NCBI GenBank assembly: GCA_013397115.1
Contig: VWZW01000996.1
Coordinates: forward strand, 1,875,611-1,939,610
Reading direction: 5' to 3'
Length of the DNA: 64,000 nucleotides
Source of the DNA: Edolisoma coerulescens
Taxonomy: Eukaryota > Chordata > Aves > Passeriformes > Campephagidae
Position numbers and translations under genes: made by a program. The notes under the pieces are model-generated. The model worked only from the letters and a program-made list of their open reading frames with translations. It ran no database searches and was not told where the DNA came from. Below, piece by piece: positions 38,248-50,100 of the stretch; position 1 is the stretch's first letter; every line of letters starts with the position of its first letter.

Positions 38248-38896
38248 AGTGTTTTTTCTCTTGGCTGACAGCTACCAAGACCAAGCACTTCTCAGCCAAG
38301 CAATAGAGAAAAAGGAGTGAAATGGGATTTCTCAACCAACCAAATGATCCATAGAGTTCTCAAAGGCAGGCAGATGTTTTCTACATTAAACTCAGCCTCT
38401 AAGAAAACAATAGGGCAACACATCAAAATTATTATGTAAATTTCTCTGATTCAGCTCTTTCTCTGAGGCCTGGGGACAATTAAAAAAATCTGAAAGATAA
38501 TTCACATGCTCATCCCAATACGGTACTCATCAAGAAAATCTCATCACCATCATCCACAAGGATTTTGCAAGGCTGATTTGGTCTTCAGTAAACCTCTTTA
38601 AGCCTGAAGAAGTTTAAAAAGGCTTTTAATCTATGATACTTTAAAATAGGGGAGGTATCTTAGCTATTTCTAGATGGTGGCATGTTTGTGCCACATTTAA
38701 AGACCTCAAATATTTCCTTTTTCCTCTGTTTACTTTGTGACAGCCTTCCCAAAGTCTTCACACTACTCTGAGGCTGGGATCTGAGTGCTTCACGCAGAGT
38801 ATCCCTCTTTTGTTATACCTGGTGAATCCAAGGAATTTCAAGTGTCTTCGTTTCTTCATTTTGAGAACCTGCGACCAGAGAAAATACAGGCCAGTG

Positions 38897-38902
38897 GTAT
38901 TT
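38897..38902. repeat. Left target-site duplication of the ERVK-type LTR
   Basis: The 6 bases gtattt lie directly before the LTR start and are repeated exactly at 39533-39538 directly after its end. Confidence 0.85.
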
Positions 38903-39005
38903 TGTTGTGGCGGTGGGAGGTGGTGAGGTGCCGCAACGTTCCGGCAGCGTCTCTGAGGTAGAGGCATCCGGCAGGCCACTGAGTACGTGCACACAAAAGC
39001 AGTCA

Positions 39006-39021
39006 CGCACACACACACACA
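39006..39021 (+). repeat. (CA)n run inside the LTR U5
   Basis: Eight dinucleotide units of CA-type (cgcacacacacacaca) within the U5 part of the ERVK-type LTR. Confidence 0.85.
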
Positions 39022-39201
39022 GCCCAGAGAGGTGTAATCCAGTAAGCTGACAAAGGAGAGGTGAGAAGGGTCTTTGTCTGGGGTTCTGTGAGAGGTTTAA
39101 TAGATCCAACACACAAAGGGGGCCAGGGATGAAGACAGGGAAACAGTGGAGGGTCCAAGCTTATAATGGGGGCAGGAAAGGGGTGGAGAGAGCATCAGGG
39201 A

Positions 39202-39491
39202 CCAATAGTGGAAGGGCACAGGGGAGGAGCATAGGTAGGGCCAGGGTACAACAACCAATGGCGAAGAACTGAGGGAGTGGCTTAGGAGTAAGGGCCAATG
39301 GGGGGACAGGGAGAGTAGAACTTTCCAGGGCCAAGACATATATGGGAATAAGGGGCAGGGAGGCCAACAGGCCAATCAGGGGAGCTGAACCAAGGTACAT
39401 TTGAATCTTTTGGGCAAGGCATCCTGGGGAGAAGCTTTGTGTTCACCCTAACTTGTGGGGTGACCTTAAACCTCTGCACTGTCCCACCAAT
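39202..39491 (-). promoter_or_regulatory. LTR U3 promoter with five CCAAT boxes
   Basis: CCAAT occurs on the plus strand at 39202-39206, 39255-39259, 39295-39299, 39372-39376 and 39487-39491, that is as ATTGG relative to LTR transcription. The one at 39372 reads gccaatcag, close to the NF-Y consensus. The first lies about 35-40 bases upstream of the TATA-like box at 39159-39167. NF-Y works in either orientation, so this could be an active promoter. Activity is inferred only. Confidence 0.5.
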
Positions 39492-39532
39492 GGACTTTCA
39501 CCCTGTCCATGGTGGGCTGGCCAGCTTCTACA

Positions 39533-39538
39533 GTATTT
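39533..39538. repeat. Right target-site duplication of the ERVK-type LTR
   Basis: The 6 bases gtattt follow the LTR end directly and match 38897-38902 exactly. Confidence 0.85.
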
Positions 39539-42500
39539 CAAATCCTAGGTGTGGTTTACTTCATGTTCATAAGCAAGCATTGAGATGTAAGAGGTGAAGG
39601 AGGCAAGTTAAAACAACAAAGCAGCCTGCTTTCATGGTTAGCTTGACTAGACCAGCCTGGTACAGGTATAAGAAAAGGCTTTCATTTGCGCCGTCAGAGA
39701 TGTTTCAGTGTTACCTTTGCATTATTCTGAAAGACTCAGAGCCCTTGAATTGTGCCTCGTGTTATTCCTCAAGTCTCTCTAGTATCTTCAACAGGAAATG
39801 TTCCCCCATTTGTGGTTTCTTTTTTTTTTCTTCCTCAAAAGCTGCCACAACTTGCATGTCTTAACAAATCTCCAGTTTACTTATCTCTCTAGAATTATTC
39901 CTTCTATCTTTGAGCTTTCTTGTTTCTCTGGGCTTGTTTCTGGAGTTTGGGTGGGTTGCTTTGGGGTGCTTTTTGGGGATCATTAAAGCTTCTGAAAAGT
40001 TAGACCTATGAGATGCATCTGCCCTGTTATTAGAGAGCAACCATGCGTGTGACTTTGACACACCACTTTCCCTGAACATGAGGCTTCAGGCACATCTGAG
40101 CCAGCCCAGGTCGCTTAGCTTTCAGGGAGTAGAATTTGGCTTTGTTTAAGCCATTAGAGCACACCTTGCCCTTGGGTCAGGCACCTTCATCTGTCCCACC
40201 AGCAAAAGCTGGTGACATAACAGGCAGCCCCTCTTCGGGTTCTTTTGAGGACGTCTGATGTTGCTAAAAGTAACATGAGATGGAAGGCAAGGTTCCCGCA
40301 AAGGAAGTGCCATGCTGTGGGAGGAATTTGAGCATGTGGTTTTCCTGGGACACCATGCCTCAGTCAAATGCCTATTGGAGTGACTAGATATGAGAAATAA
40401 TTTGCACCATGTCACATTTACATGTGGCCAAGGAGATTCTCCTTGACAGTCTCACGCTTCCTTTAAAAGAGCCTGTTAGGGTTTCTCGTGGTGACCTGTC
40501 ACTATTCTACAGGAATCTGCTGTAGGAATCTCCTGTGGGAATATTGATGGATATAACAACAGGTCCACTCTACTTTTCCTCAACAGACACACACAGAGTT
40601 TGTTCCATGCCACCAGTCATGCTTGGCAAAAACACAGAAAAAAAGGCAAAAAGATAAGATGTAAAAATTATGGAGGCACAGCATTCTTTTCTCCAGTTGG
40701 TTTTCTACAAAATCAATTCCACTTCTCTGGCTTAAGACGCTGTCAGATCTGTATCTTAACAAGGCACAAATTTCAATTAGTTCTTTTGTTTCCCTAATTA
40801 CTGGGACTTAAAAATACCATAAATCTAAAACCCATTCATGCCAAAGATAAATCCCAGAGTGAACTGTCATTCCCAAACCTCATATGCAAAAAATATTGTT
40901 GTAATGTATTTGAACCTTTTAGTGTGCCCCAGCCAAACCATCTTTAGTTACTAGCATGTATGGAAAAAGAGAAAAATTTTAGTATGTATTGTATTGATCC
41001 AAAGTAAAAAGGGAGAAATTTGGGAGAACAAGAATGGGCTGTGGGTATCCTTGACCTTGATGAGTTGCAGCTGTTCAGAGCCAGATGTTTCTACTGGAGA
41101 CCAGAGACCAGCTGACCCTCTGGCAGGTAGCTCATAAGAGAGAAGAGAAGACCCCAAGAAAGGACTACTACCACAGAAGAAGGCGGCTACGAAGAAAGGA
41201 CTGAGACAGCAAGCAAGCGAGTGGGCAGGCAGGCAAGCAAGCAAGCAGAACAGAAGCAGCTTTAGGTGATAGCAGCCTCCATTGCAGCCCAGAGAACAGG
41301 AGTCAAGTTTTTTTTGTTGTTTAGCAACAAAATATGGCTTTGGAGGAAAAGAAGGAAATAATTTTGTGGTAGTTTTTTCTCTTCTACCAGGGGAAGAAGA
41401 GGCTATTTGACATCTTGACAGAGGTTTGGAATATTAGAAGTAGTTCCAGTAGACATTAGTGGGCAAAGTACAGCTGAGGAGTATGTTCAAGGAGGAAAAT
41501 GAACATAATTTATTTCATGGTTCTATGGTTTACAGAGAGAGAGAATGCAAATATATAATCCATTGCTTTGCTTACGAAGCTCCACCACTAATGAGAACTA
41601 AAATATATGGCTTATTTTATGGTTAAGGAATCATTTTTCTCCCACTTTTTCTCCCCATTAAAAAACTTATTTTTATTTGAATAAAAATCAAATGGAAATT
41701 CTTACTCTTACGCTGGCTTGGACTACTTCAATCCATTGATTTTTCTAAAACTGTTCTTCCAGTGAGAAGCGTGTGGAACTTGTTTAGATTCAGGAATTTG
41801 AAGGGGGGGAGAAAAGTAGCTTTTAAAAAGGTTGTGCTTTTCAGCAACCCCATCCAGACAGGAAAATTGATTACTTCTTAGAGGAAAAAAAGGCAGCGAG
41901 AAATTAGTTGCCAACTGGCCTCTTTCCTCTTCCTGGATTACACAGCTCACTCCAGCCCACAGGTTTTTTTCAGCATTGAAATCAATGTTTCTGTGCATGC
42001 CTCATAGCAGAAGCTGGCACATCTGTCCTACCTTGATTTTGCTAGCACAGATAAAAATCAGTAGGAAGATGCAACTTTATGTACTTTTATGGCTACACAA
42101 CAGTACAAACTTGACAATATTTTCACTTGTATTGGTTGTTACTGAAGCTGTTGAAATTACATTAGCAGAGTGCTCCAGCTAAAGCCACGATCCTGTCTTA
42201 ATTCCGCTGTGTTGATGCAGCCTTATCCATACCATGGTAGGGCTATGAGAGGTATTTGGGTGCTTAGTCCCATGGCAGGTCTCTTAATGTATGCCTATCT
42301 GCTAATGGCTTTTGCTAACAGACAGCTTCAAAACATGCACTGCACTTTAGGGCATTGATTCACTAATTCTTCAGCAGGAGATAGCCGATATATATATCCA
42401 AATTCCTTAATTAATGAATAGGGAGTTTAATGTTGCGTCGAACTTAATTGCACATCTGGCACATCATCTAGGTAACGCGCAGTGATACTGCCTCTGTTTT

Positions 42501-42930
42501 CCAATCTGTCATGATGCTTTTCATAGGCAAGATGTGAACACGAACAGGGATGCCAGATGTCTCCAGCCACTGCTGTCTTGGAAAGTGTCAAGTCCTGAAT
42601 TTTAGGTACCTGTTAAAAGAGGGGCAGAATTTAGCCCCTACTATCTAGTGTATAAATATAGAACCATGGATTGTTATGAGCTCAGATGTAAAAAAAACAT
42701 ACCAGAGACAATTATTTATTTGCCCTGTGTTGAATGCACAGGACTGGTGTCTTGAATAGTAGTTCTGGAAGAACCTTGATGCATTCCCATGTACACTTCA
42801 CTACCAGGAAGAAGCTGAGTTTAAAATCTCTGGTGGCAGAAGGAAAGGTGCCAGCGAAACTTCAGCTCCAGATGAGAGGAGATCAGCCAGGAGGGACAAT
42901 TTTGTTCTGAATGCATCAGGCAAAGCATCA
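39539..42930. other. Unique DNA, no gene seen
   Basis: No supported gene. A CAAG/CAGG simple repeat lies at 41208-41248. The 40975-41290 stretch is GC-richer than its surroundings and has a long minus-strand open frame, but its protein is low-complexity and unrecognised. Repeated gtaggaatctcc-like units occur near 40507-40545. Confidence 0.5.
41208..41248 (+). repeat. (CAAG)n/(CAGG)n simple repeat
   Basis: Interrupted tetranucleotide units (caagcaagcg, ggcaggcagg, caagcaagca). The imperfect units suggest an older microsatellite. Confidence 0.85.
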
Positions 42931-43281
42931 CTGGCCAGTCGAGCGAGGGGATTGTCCTGCTCTGCTCTGGGCTGCTGTGGCCTCGCCTCAAGTGCTGTGT
43001 GCAGTTTTGGTCAACACAATACAAGAAAAATATAAAACTATTAGAGAGTGTCCAAAAGAGAGCTGTGAAGATGTTGAAGGCCCTTGAGAGGAAGCCTTAT
43101 GAGGAGTGGTTGAGGTCGCTTGGCTTGTTCAGCCTGGAGAAGAGGATGCTGAGGGGAGACGTCACTGTGGTCTACAACTTCTTGTGAGGGGAAATGGAGG
43201 GGCAGGTATTGTGCGGGGCCAGGAGTTGGACTTTTATGTTCCTTGTGGGTCCCGCCCAACTCAGGATATTCTATGATTCTC
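42931..43281 (+). mobile_element. CR1 LINE fragment with internal deletion
   Basis: The plus strand begins in the C-terminal part of CR1 ORF2 ('ctggccagtcgagcgagg') and ends with the CR1 terminus 'atattctatgattct'. The segment from 'gaaatggaggggcaggtatt' (about 43191-43210) joins almost directly to the 3'-untranslated block 'gccaggagttggactttta', so a few hundred bases that are normally between them are missing. The coding part retains a 62-codon open frame. This copy is of a different subfamily from the one at 33.8 kb, judging by its 'aactcaggatattctatg' end. Confidence 0.9.
42999..43187 (+). pseudogene. CR1 ORF2 C-terminal remnant, 62 codons
   Basis: The frame reads VQKRAVKMLKALERKPYEEW and then LRSLGLFSLEKRMLRGDVTV, a pattern characteristic of the C-terminal region after the reverse transcriptase domain in avian CR1 ORF2. 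It ends at a TGA at 43185-43187. The methionine at 42999 is incidental. Without the polymerase or endonuclease domains it cannot be functional. Confidence 0.85.
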
Positions 43282-46200
43282 TGGGCATACCAGGGAGAGC
43301 CTACACTGAGAATAACAGAGCACTGGAATGGGACTGTCAAGCCAACAGAGGTAGGTGGGGAAAACTCCATTACGGGAACTCTGTGATAAAAAGTTGTGCA
43401 AAATTCAATCAAGATGTCAGCAGAGCGATAACTAATCCTGTAACTTTTCCAGCTTCAGGGCAGGAGGATGAGCAGGGATTTTACAGAGTCCCTCAGAGGT
43501 ATTTACTTTTCTGTGATTGTAGGAACCAATCTGTAACTGACATCACCAAATCCTTCTTGCATACACAAGTCCAGTGTGCATATAAGATATATCCTGCTGA
43601 TTAGAGGTCTTATTGTTATTAAGCCATTGCCTTTCATCTGTTAATTACTAAAGACAACTCAACTGTGGAGCATTAATAATTCTTATGGGTGGTAAAAGCC
43701 ATGGCTACAGTTGCCATGGCTTCAAAAGGAAAGTAATCTAAAGGAAGTATTTTGTGGAAAAGAGCAACTCCCCGGAAATAAGGAATTAGTAGCATCCCTT
43801 GATGCAAAAATAGATGGATTATTCAGCATTAACACCATACAGAGCATTGCTCTGACTTCCAGGAAGACAACAAGGTTCTATACTTCATATTCACCCTCTC
43901 TTTGATAAAAAGGCTACCATTTTATTTTGTCTAATGGAGTCACTGATGAGACTGTAGTATTCTCTGCAACCTCACTGCTTTAGTATGTGCATATGTGACT
44001 CCCAGGGAAACTTTTTACCTGAAGAGCTATGGTCTGTAGGAAAGTACAGTATTATATGAAGTATTATGTGATTATTGTGCAAGTATTATTGTGCAAGCAA
44101 ACGTTTTCTGAAAGCATTCAAAGGAGCCCTGTGTACAGTGCAGAGGAATCTCAAGAGATATGGAGAAATCATGGAGGCTTTTTGTTTTTTTGGCACATTG
44201 ACTGATCTAGCTGAGCAGATGTCCTGCTAGAAGAGGAAAATACAGCAATGATTCCAGGTGACTTGCTGCACTTCTGACTTTTCAAATCCCAGCTGTCCAA
44301 CAGTATGATCCTCTCTGCAATCACAATAAAATGCACACCAGCAACACTATCTACTTCGCCTTCCCTCCAAGTAGACATCATGTTGGAAATTCTGAAGACA
44401 AGCAGAAAGAAAATATTCTACTTGGGGTGGAAGGGAAGACAGAACTTGGAAACACTAGTTTCTCTGCAATGTTATTTTCTGTCTGGTTTGGCCAACACTT
44501 CATCCAGGGAAATCTGATCCCATAGTGTCTTACACAAAGATTTACTAGCTGATAGCAGAATCTGTGGGTGTGTGAAAAGCCTGACAAAAACTGTAAGAAT
44601 TTATTTATGGCTGCAAATATTACATCCATATGGGAAAGTTCATTTGTCTTTAACTTTTTTCAGACACATTAGAGACTGTTATTGCTTTAATAGTCTACTG
44701 GAACATAGGGAAAAAAGCGTAACAGGAGAAAACTAATTATTATAATAAGAGCAATATATGTATAATTCCATTTTAAAAATTAGTTACTTCTCTTTCTCTA
44801 TCGTGATTTTTCCCTAGACACAATTTTCTGTTCATTAGGAGATAATTACCTTCACTGCCAAGCACTTTATAAATGCCCTGTTTATACCAGGAGAGGATTT
44901 GAGAGTTACATTTCTTGTCAAAAATGTTATTGCTGTTGAGGCAGTCTTACTGTATTATATCCACCCAATAGGTCACTAGACATGCAAGTGGATCCATGTG
45001 CATTTGGTAGAAGTTCAAAATTATTTTATTCCCAAAGGAAGTATTTAAAAAAGACGGGTTTGCTGATTAGTCTTTTCATTCCAGACCAATACCATCAACA
45101 CACTGAAACGTGTGCGAACAAGAGCTCTCTTACTTCACCCTCTGCCTCTCCTTCTTTTCAGACACAAGCAGCTTCTGAGTAATGTGTCTTGTTTCTCATA
45201 CAACATTAAAAAGTGGCACTACAGAAATACAGCACTAAGCTATCTTGCATTTGAGGAGTGCATGCACTAATTAAACTTCACACCACCTTTGTGAGTTAAT
45301 TACCATCATCTCTATTTCAACAGATGAGAAAATGAAAAACATGGGAAAGTGAGACCATGCAGCAAGCCTGAGCTCAAGACCCCCTCTTGCTCATGTTCAT
45401 TATTCCTCCCTTTTGAGCTGTGGCTGTGCATCACAATTGCTGGCTGGCAGGTGGCTGGAGACAGTGTGCACAGCTGCATGGAAAACTACCTCAGTCACTG
45501 GGCTCCTGCAGCTTAGTCCACTGAGGAGGAACACCATGGCAAGAAGGAGGCCCCACTGAGCAGGAAGCCTTCTTCAGCCTTCTTCACTGGAATTCTTCTC
45601 CATCAAGCATGCAAATAGCAGGCAATGGGCAGTGTGGTCCATATTTAGCCAACTAAGTACCCAGGTTGCTCTTTTGCCTCCCTTGATAGTCAGCAAAGAG
45701 TTTGGCACATCCAGAAGAAGATTCAACGTGCTTGAGATCTGAGTTGCCACATACTAACAAAAGAAATTATATCCTCAAGGAAATAGCCTGTCTCCTGGTT
45801 AAAGAATTCACTGACTCCAATTTTTCCTCTCTATTATATCTCTCCTACTACTTGCTGAAAGTGCTGATTTGGCACTGGCATCTGAATTTGCACATTGTAA
45901 TAATCATTGAGCAACGGTAATGTGTAGTAATCCCTTTACCATAGACTTTCTAAATCCTTCTTTCCCACAAGCTCCTGGAAGGCCAATGCTGTAAAGCTAG
46001 GATATGCTTCTTACTTGAAGAATTTGAAACATTAAAAAAGATGCACAGCACACTATGCAAAACAGCTTAGAAATTATTGCAAAACTATTTTATTTTCTGT
46101 CTTGTACAATAAAGCATGACAGAAAGAAAAAGTGCCCAGAAAAATGGAATTATGGAGAGTAATATAATCTGTGAGGTTTGTGTCCTTCATGAGCTATTTT

Positions 46201-47092
46201 TAGTGGGCCAGACAATGAGGTCATTATTTCTGATACTGAAATTATGATTTTAAAAAATCAGTAAAGTGCTATTAAACAAGGACCTAAATAAAAAGATTCA
46301 GTCACTCACTCTATGGAGAAAAGAAAATATAAAAGGTATGTTTCTGCCTTATAAATTTCCACTGGATTGGAAATCCAGTAGGAAGCTGAATGTGTGCCAC
46401 AGGAATGACTTATTCTTTGGTTCAACACACAGACCGAAAAGTTGAGGAAGTAAAATGAAAATTTGAGGGAGGAAAAAAATCACAAAATGAATAAAACAGT
46501 GTTTGGATGAAACAAAACATGAAAATTTTCATTCAGTTGGAATTGATAGGTTTCTTTTTATTTTCAGATACAGAAGATTTTTTTAAAAATATAACAAAAG
46601 GGAAAAAAGCATGCATTAAAAACTAGTTCTTGGAGCCATTAAAAACACCACAAAAAGCATGCGGCAGCATTTGTCACCCCTCTCCAGAATAAGCTGATTA
46701 AAGCACTCATCTGGGACCAATTTCCCCTTGTCATGCAACTTGGAAGAAAGACTTGAGATCAGGTTTCCCTCCTCTAGACTCCCAGCCTATGGAGTCTCCC
46801 TCTTCACAGTGAATATTTGTGTATAATAATAGTTAAATAACTAAAGAAGCACTATTTGATTGTTCAATGGGAAAAGTCTCCTTAGAAGAAATGTATTCAA
46901 ACTCCCTTGAAAAATCAGATAGGGGTTTGGGGTCTTCAACATGTTGGGCCAGTGTCCTAATCATCAGGATTATGAGAGCTGGAATACTTCAGCAGATGCT
47001 CCTTTTGAATCCAGCTCAAAAAAATTGAAACATTGTGCTTGGAGAATGCTGAAACTAATCTTTTTGACATTGCCAACATGTTTTTGGTTGGG

Positions 47093-47108
47093 TTTTTTTT
47101 TTTTTTTT
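47093..47108 (+). repeat. T16 homopolymer
   Basis: Sixteen consecutive T residues after 'tttttggttggg'. On the minus strand this would be an A run. No retroposed parent is recognised. Confidence 0.9.
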
Positions 47109-50100
47109 CTTTGCTTGCCTTTCTTCAGTCAGAGCTGTTCTTTCAGTTTGACCTAAATTTGCCACTGGTTTCAAGCATAATTGTGAATGTTTAATTCAGA
47201 AACAGAAAGTGGCTAAGCCACAGCCAGGACTGGTCTCAGAGTACCTCTGCTTCTCAGCCCAAACACCCTCTGCTCCTTTACTCTCCATACCAATCTCTTA
47301 CCCTGCTAGAGCTACAGATCTATGTCAGCTTTCAGACATATGCCTCAATCAGAAACTTGATTTTATCTCACAGGTGGGAGCTTAAGGAAAAACAGTCTAG
47401 TCTAAAGCTAACCTTTTGGCAAATTTCCCATGAAATTCTGTAAAAGCTTGTACATATGCTCTTGAGTCCCTTGTGTATGAACTCCCTTAACTCTCTACCT
47501 GAATCCATCTTGTGAAGTGAGCAAATAAGGTTGCTTTTCTGTCTCCCTAATATCAGAAGAAGTTTCTGAGACAATACTCAGAGTCAGGATCTGCTGTCAG
47601 GGAAAGGGGTAGTACAACATCCGGCCCATCAGAGAGGACGTGCATGAAAGACCCAACCCTCTCAAATGAGAACAGCAAGAGCGATTTCTGCCCACCTCTT
47701 TTTGATACTTCTCCCTGATTTTTTTCAGCATTGTTTTTTCCCACGTGCTTTCTGGTTTGTTCCTGTTTTTTGACATGGGACATGAATATCTGTGTGCATT
47801 ATGATGTGAACATCAAAGGCGTGGAAGTGGCCTCACTCTGTATCTCCAGCTGACGACGGGGTTGTATTTGTGCCAGCTGATTTCAAGTCTGTAAACTATC
47901 TGGGCAAAAACATTTAACTACCTGCAACAGTTTAATGGTGAGCACAGTTAAAAGGCTTTGACTTCCCATGACTTTGATTCGGCTCAGCTCTAACAAAGGA
48001 ATAACAACATCTGAGTTCTAGCAAGGTAATTATTTATTATTATGGGTGGGGCTGGACCTCCTGGAAACTGGTGGGTGTAACAATCACCCCTCAATGGAGA
48101 TAACTTAAAAAACTGTTGTGGTATTTTATGGAACTGTTTACTCAGATATCAGAGGCCTTCTCACAAACCCTGCACTGACAAATTATTCAGATATTTGTCC
48201 AGGGATTGAGGATTTTAGACTTGTTTCAGTGGAGGTATCTATGAGAAACAAGAAAAGTACATGAGAACACAAAGACACAGGCATAAATTACGTGAAAATG
48301 GTTACCCACAAACGGGAGCATGAGAATGATAACAGAACAGGAAAAGCAGTGTGATACACAGACAGATAGTGCTGGGGAAAAGGTTCACTATGCTGGAGAA
48401 CACACAATAAATTGGCAAAAAAAAAATGAGTTGAGGTGACAATGAGTATGAAAGAAACTAGCTCTGAGGTAAAGCACTGCAAGATGATAGAGATATTTGA
48501 GAACCAGAAAATAGAAAAGAATGTGAACTGAAATGCAGGCAATTCAGCATCAAAACAAAATATAGGAAATGTACAGCCAAAAGGCAGAGAGGAAGAGAAA
48601 GGGCAAGACATGCCTATCAGTAGCAGAAAAAAAACTGGAGCTGATCGTGGTTGTAGGCTCTTTCAAAGGAGATCCATCAAGTCTGAGTCAAGCACATCCA
48701 GAGCACAGAGGGCTGTGCAGTCTGCCAAGAGGACAGGTACACTGAGGTACAATGTGGACCTCAAGCAACAAAGGAACTGGGAAGGAGCAGCAAAACTCTG
48801 CTGATCATTCTTCATGCTGGAACAAGTAATATGACTAAATTAAAACCAAATAAAACTGGTACTATAGACCAGCCTCCCAAAAGAAGGAGTATGCTGCAGG
48901 AATGTCAAAATACAGAGCCTGGGTTTAAGAAAGTGTCTGCAGACATGTTTTTATCATTGCTGTTTGTAACACAGGAGGTGATTCAGTGATGTTGGTAGTC
49001 TCACTGCTTCCAAAATCCTGGAGAAGATGCTGTGGAGGCGGGAGTAACACTAGTGATCCTGGGGTCTTTTGAAATTGATGGCAATGATTTTGCAAGGAGA
49101 TCATGATGCATGAGACACTTGTCTTCAGTTTAGGCATGTAAATATCCCCTAGTCTAAACCATGTTATCCCAGCACTCAGTAGGGAAAAGATGCACTTGCA
49201 AATAAGGATTTATCTCATCTGCCTTGGGTGTCCATTTTAGTATGGAATGACTTGCCTTTTCAGAGAGACCTCTCTGTCAGATATAGAGGGAACCAAATGG
49301 TTTAAATTTAGCAAACAAATGCCTATACAAAATTTTATGTATATGTATATATTTAGATTTGGTTCAGATTTAGATTTTACTTCTGTTTGAGATTGTAAAT
49401 ACCTGTCAAAAAAGCTACTTTCTGGTAGGCTGGATATTTCTAAAAGAAAAGGTCATCTGCATGCGGTGTTACTTGGCCTGCATAGAGGTAGCGTATAAAT
49501 ATTTTTGTTTTCAATGACTGAAGTTGGAGGGGAAAAGGAGTGAGAAAAGCACTTTGAAATATTGAGATTTCAGTGTTTTAGTTGTTACAAGATCTGACCT
49601 TTCAAGTGCTAGAAATGTGAAATTTGAGGCTATTTTTACTACTAATGATATGAATGTTTACACGTCACATTTGAAGCTCTCAGCACACTTAAAGAGAATG
49701 TTAGGTATTGCCAATAAGTATTTTCAAACAAATTCCTGAAAAAGAGGCAATTTAGGTTGGAGTCATCTGCTGTAATTCAGATGCCTACTATTTGGACATT
49801 TGAATCCAATGTACTTAAACTATGTTCTTTTTACAACTGCTAATAGATCCCATCTCCCAAGGGCAATTCATCTTCTGCCAGGACAGGCATTTATAATAGG
49901 TCAGAAGAATGGCTTTCCACCTATATTCCTCCATTCAGTATCAATCAAGCCTAAGGTAATTGTCTCAGATAATTATATATATTAGGTGTATAACTTTTCA
50001 ATATCTAAAATGAAGGAGGGCAGTCCTACTCTAAATATCCTAGAAAGAGTCAGTTCTCTCAAGAATATGGTCTCCCCATCCCCATTAGGTCAGAAAGAGA

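Larger units (their letters stand above)
38903..39532 (-). mobile_element. Solitary ERVK-type (class II) LTR, 630 bp
   Basis: The element starts tgttgtggcggtg and ends ccagcttctaca, giving TG...CA termini, and is flanked by a perfect 6-bp duplication, gtattt. Six-base duplications are typical of class II (ERVK, betaretrovirus-like) integrations. On the minus strand, its transcription direction, a TATA-like ATTATAAG lies at 39159-39167 and an ATTAAA polyadenylation signal at 39096-39101, about 65 bases apart, which fits a U3-R-U5 order with U5 at the left. Five CCAAT boxes lie in U3. No internal viral sequence remains, so this is a solo LTR. It is GC- and CpG-richer than its surroundings and looks comparatively young. 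Confidence 0.9.

Noticed and set aside
38051..38335. Lys/Glu-rich minus-strand frame
   Set aside because: It is a translation of the TTTC microsatellite.
40951..41290. Possible LTR or exon in a GC-richer patch
   Set aside because: No TG...CA ends, target duplication, TATA/polyA order or protein match could be established.
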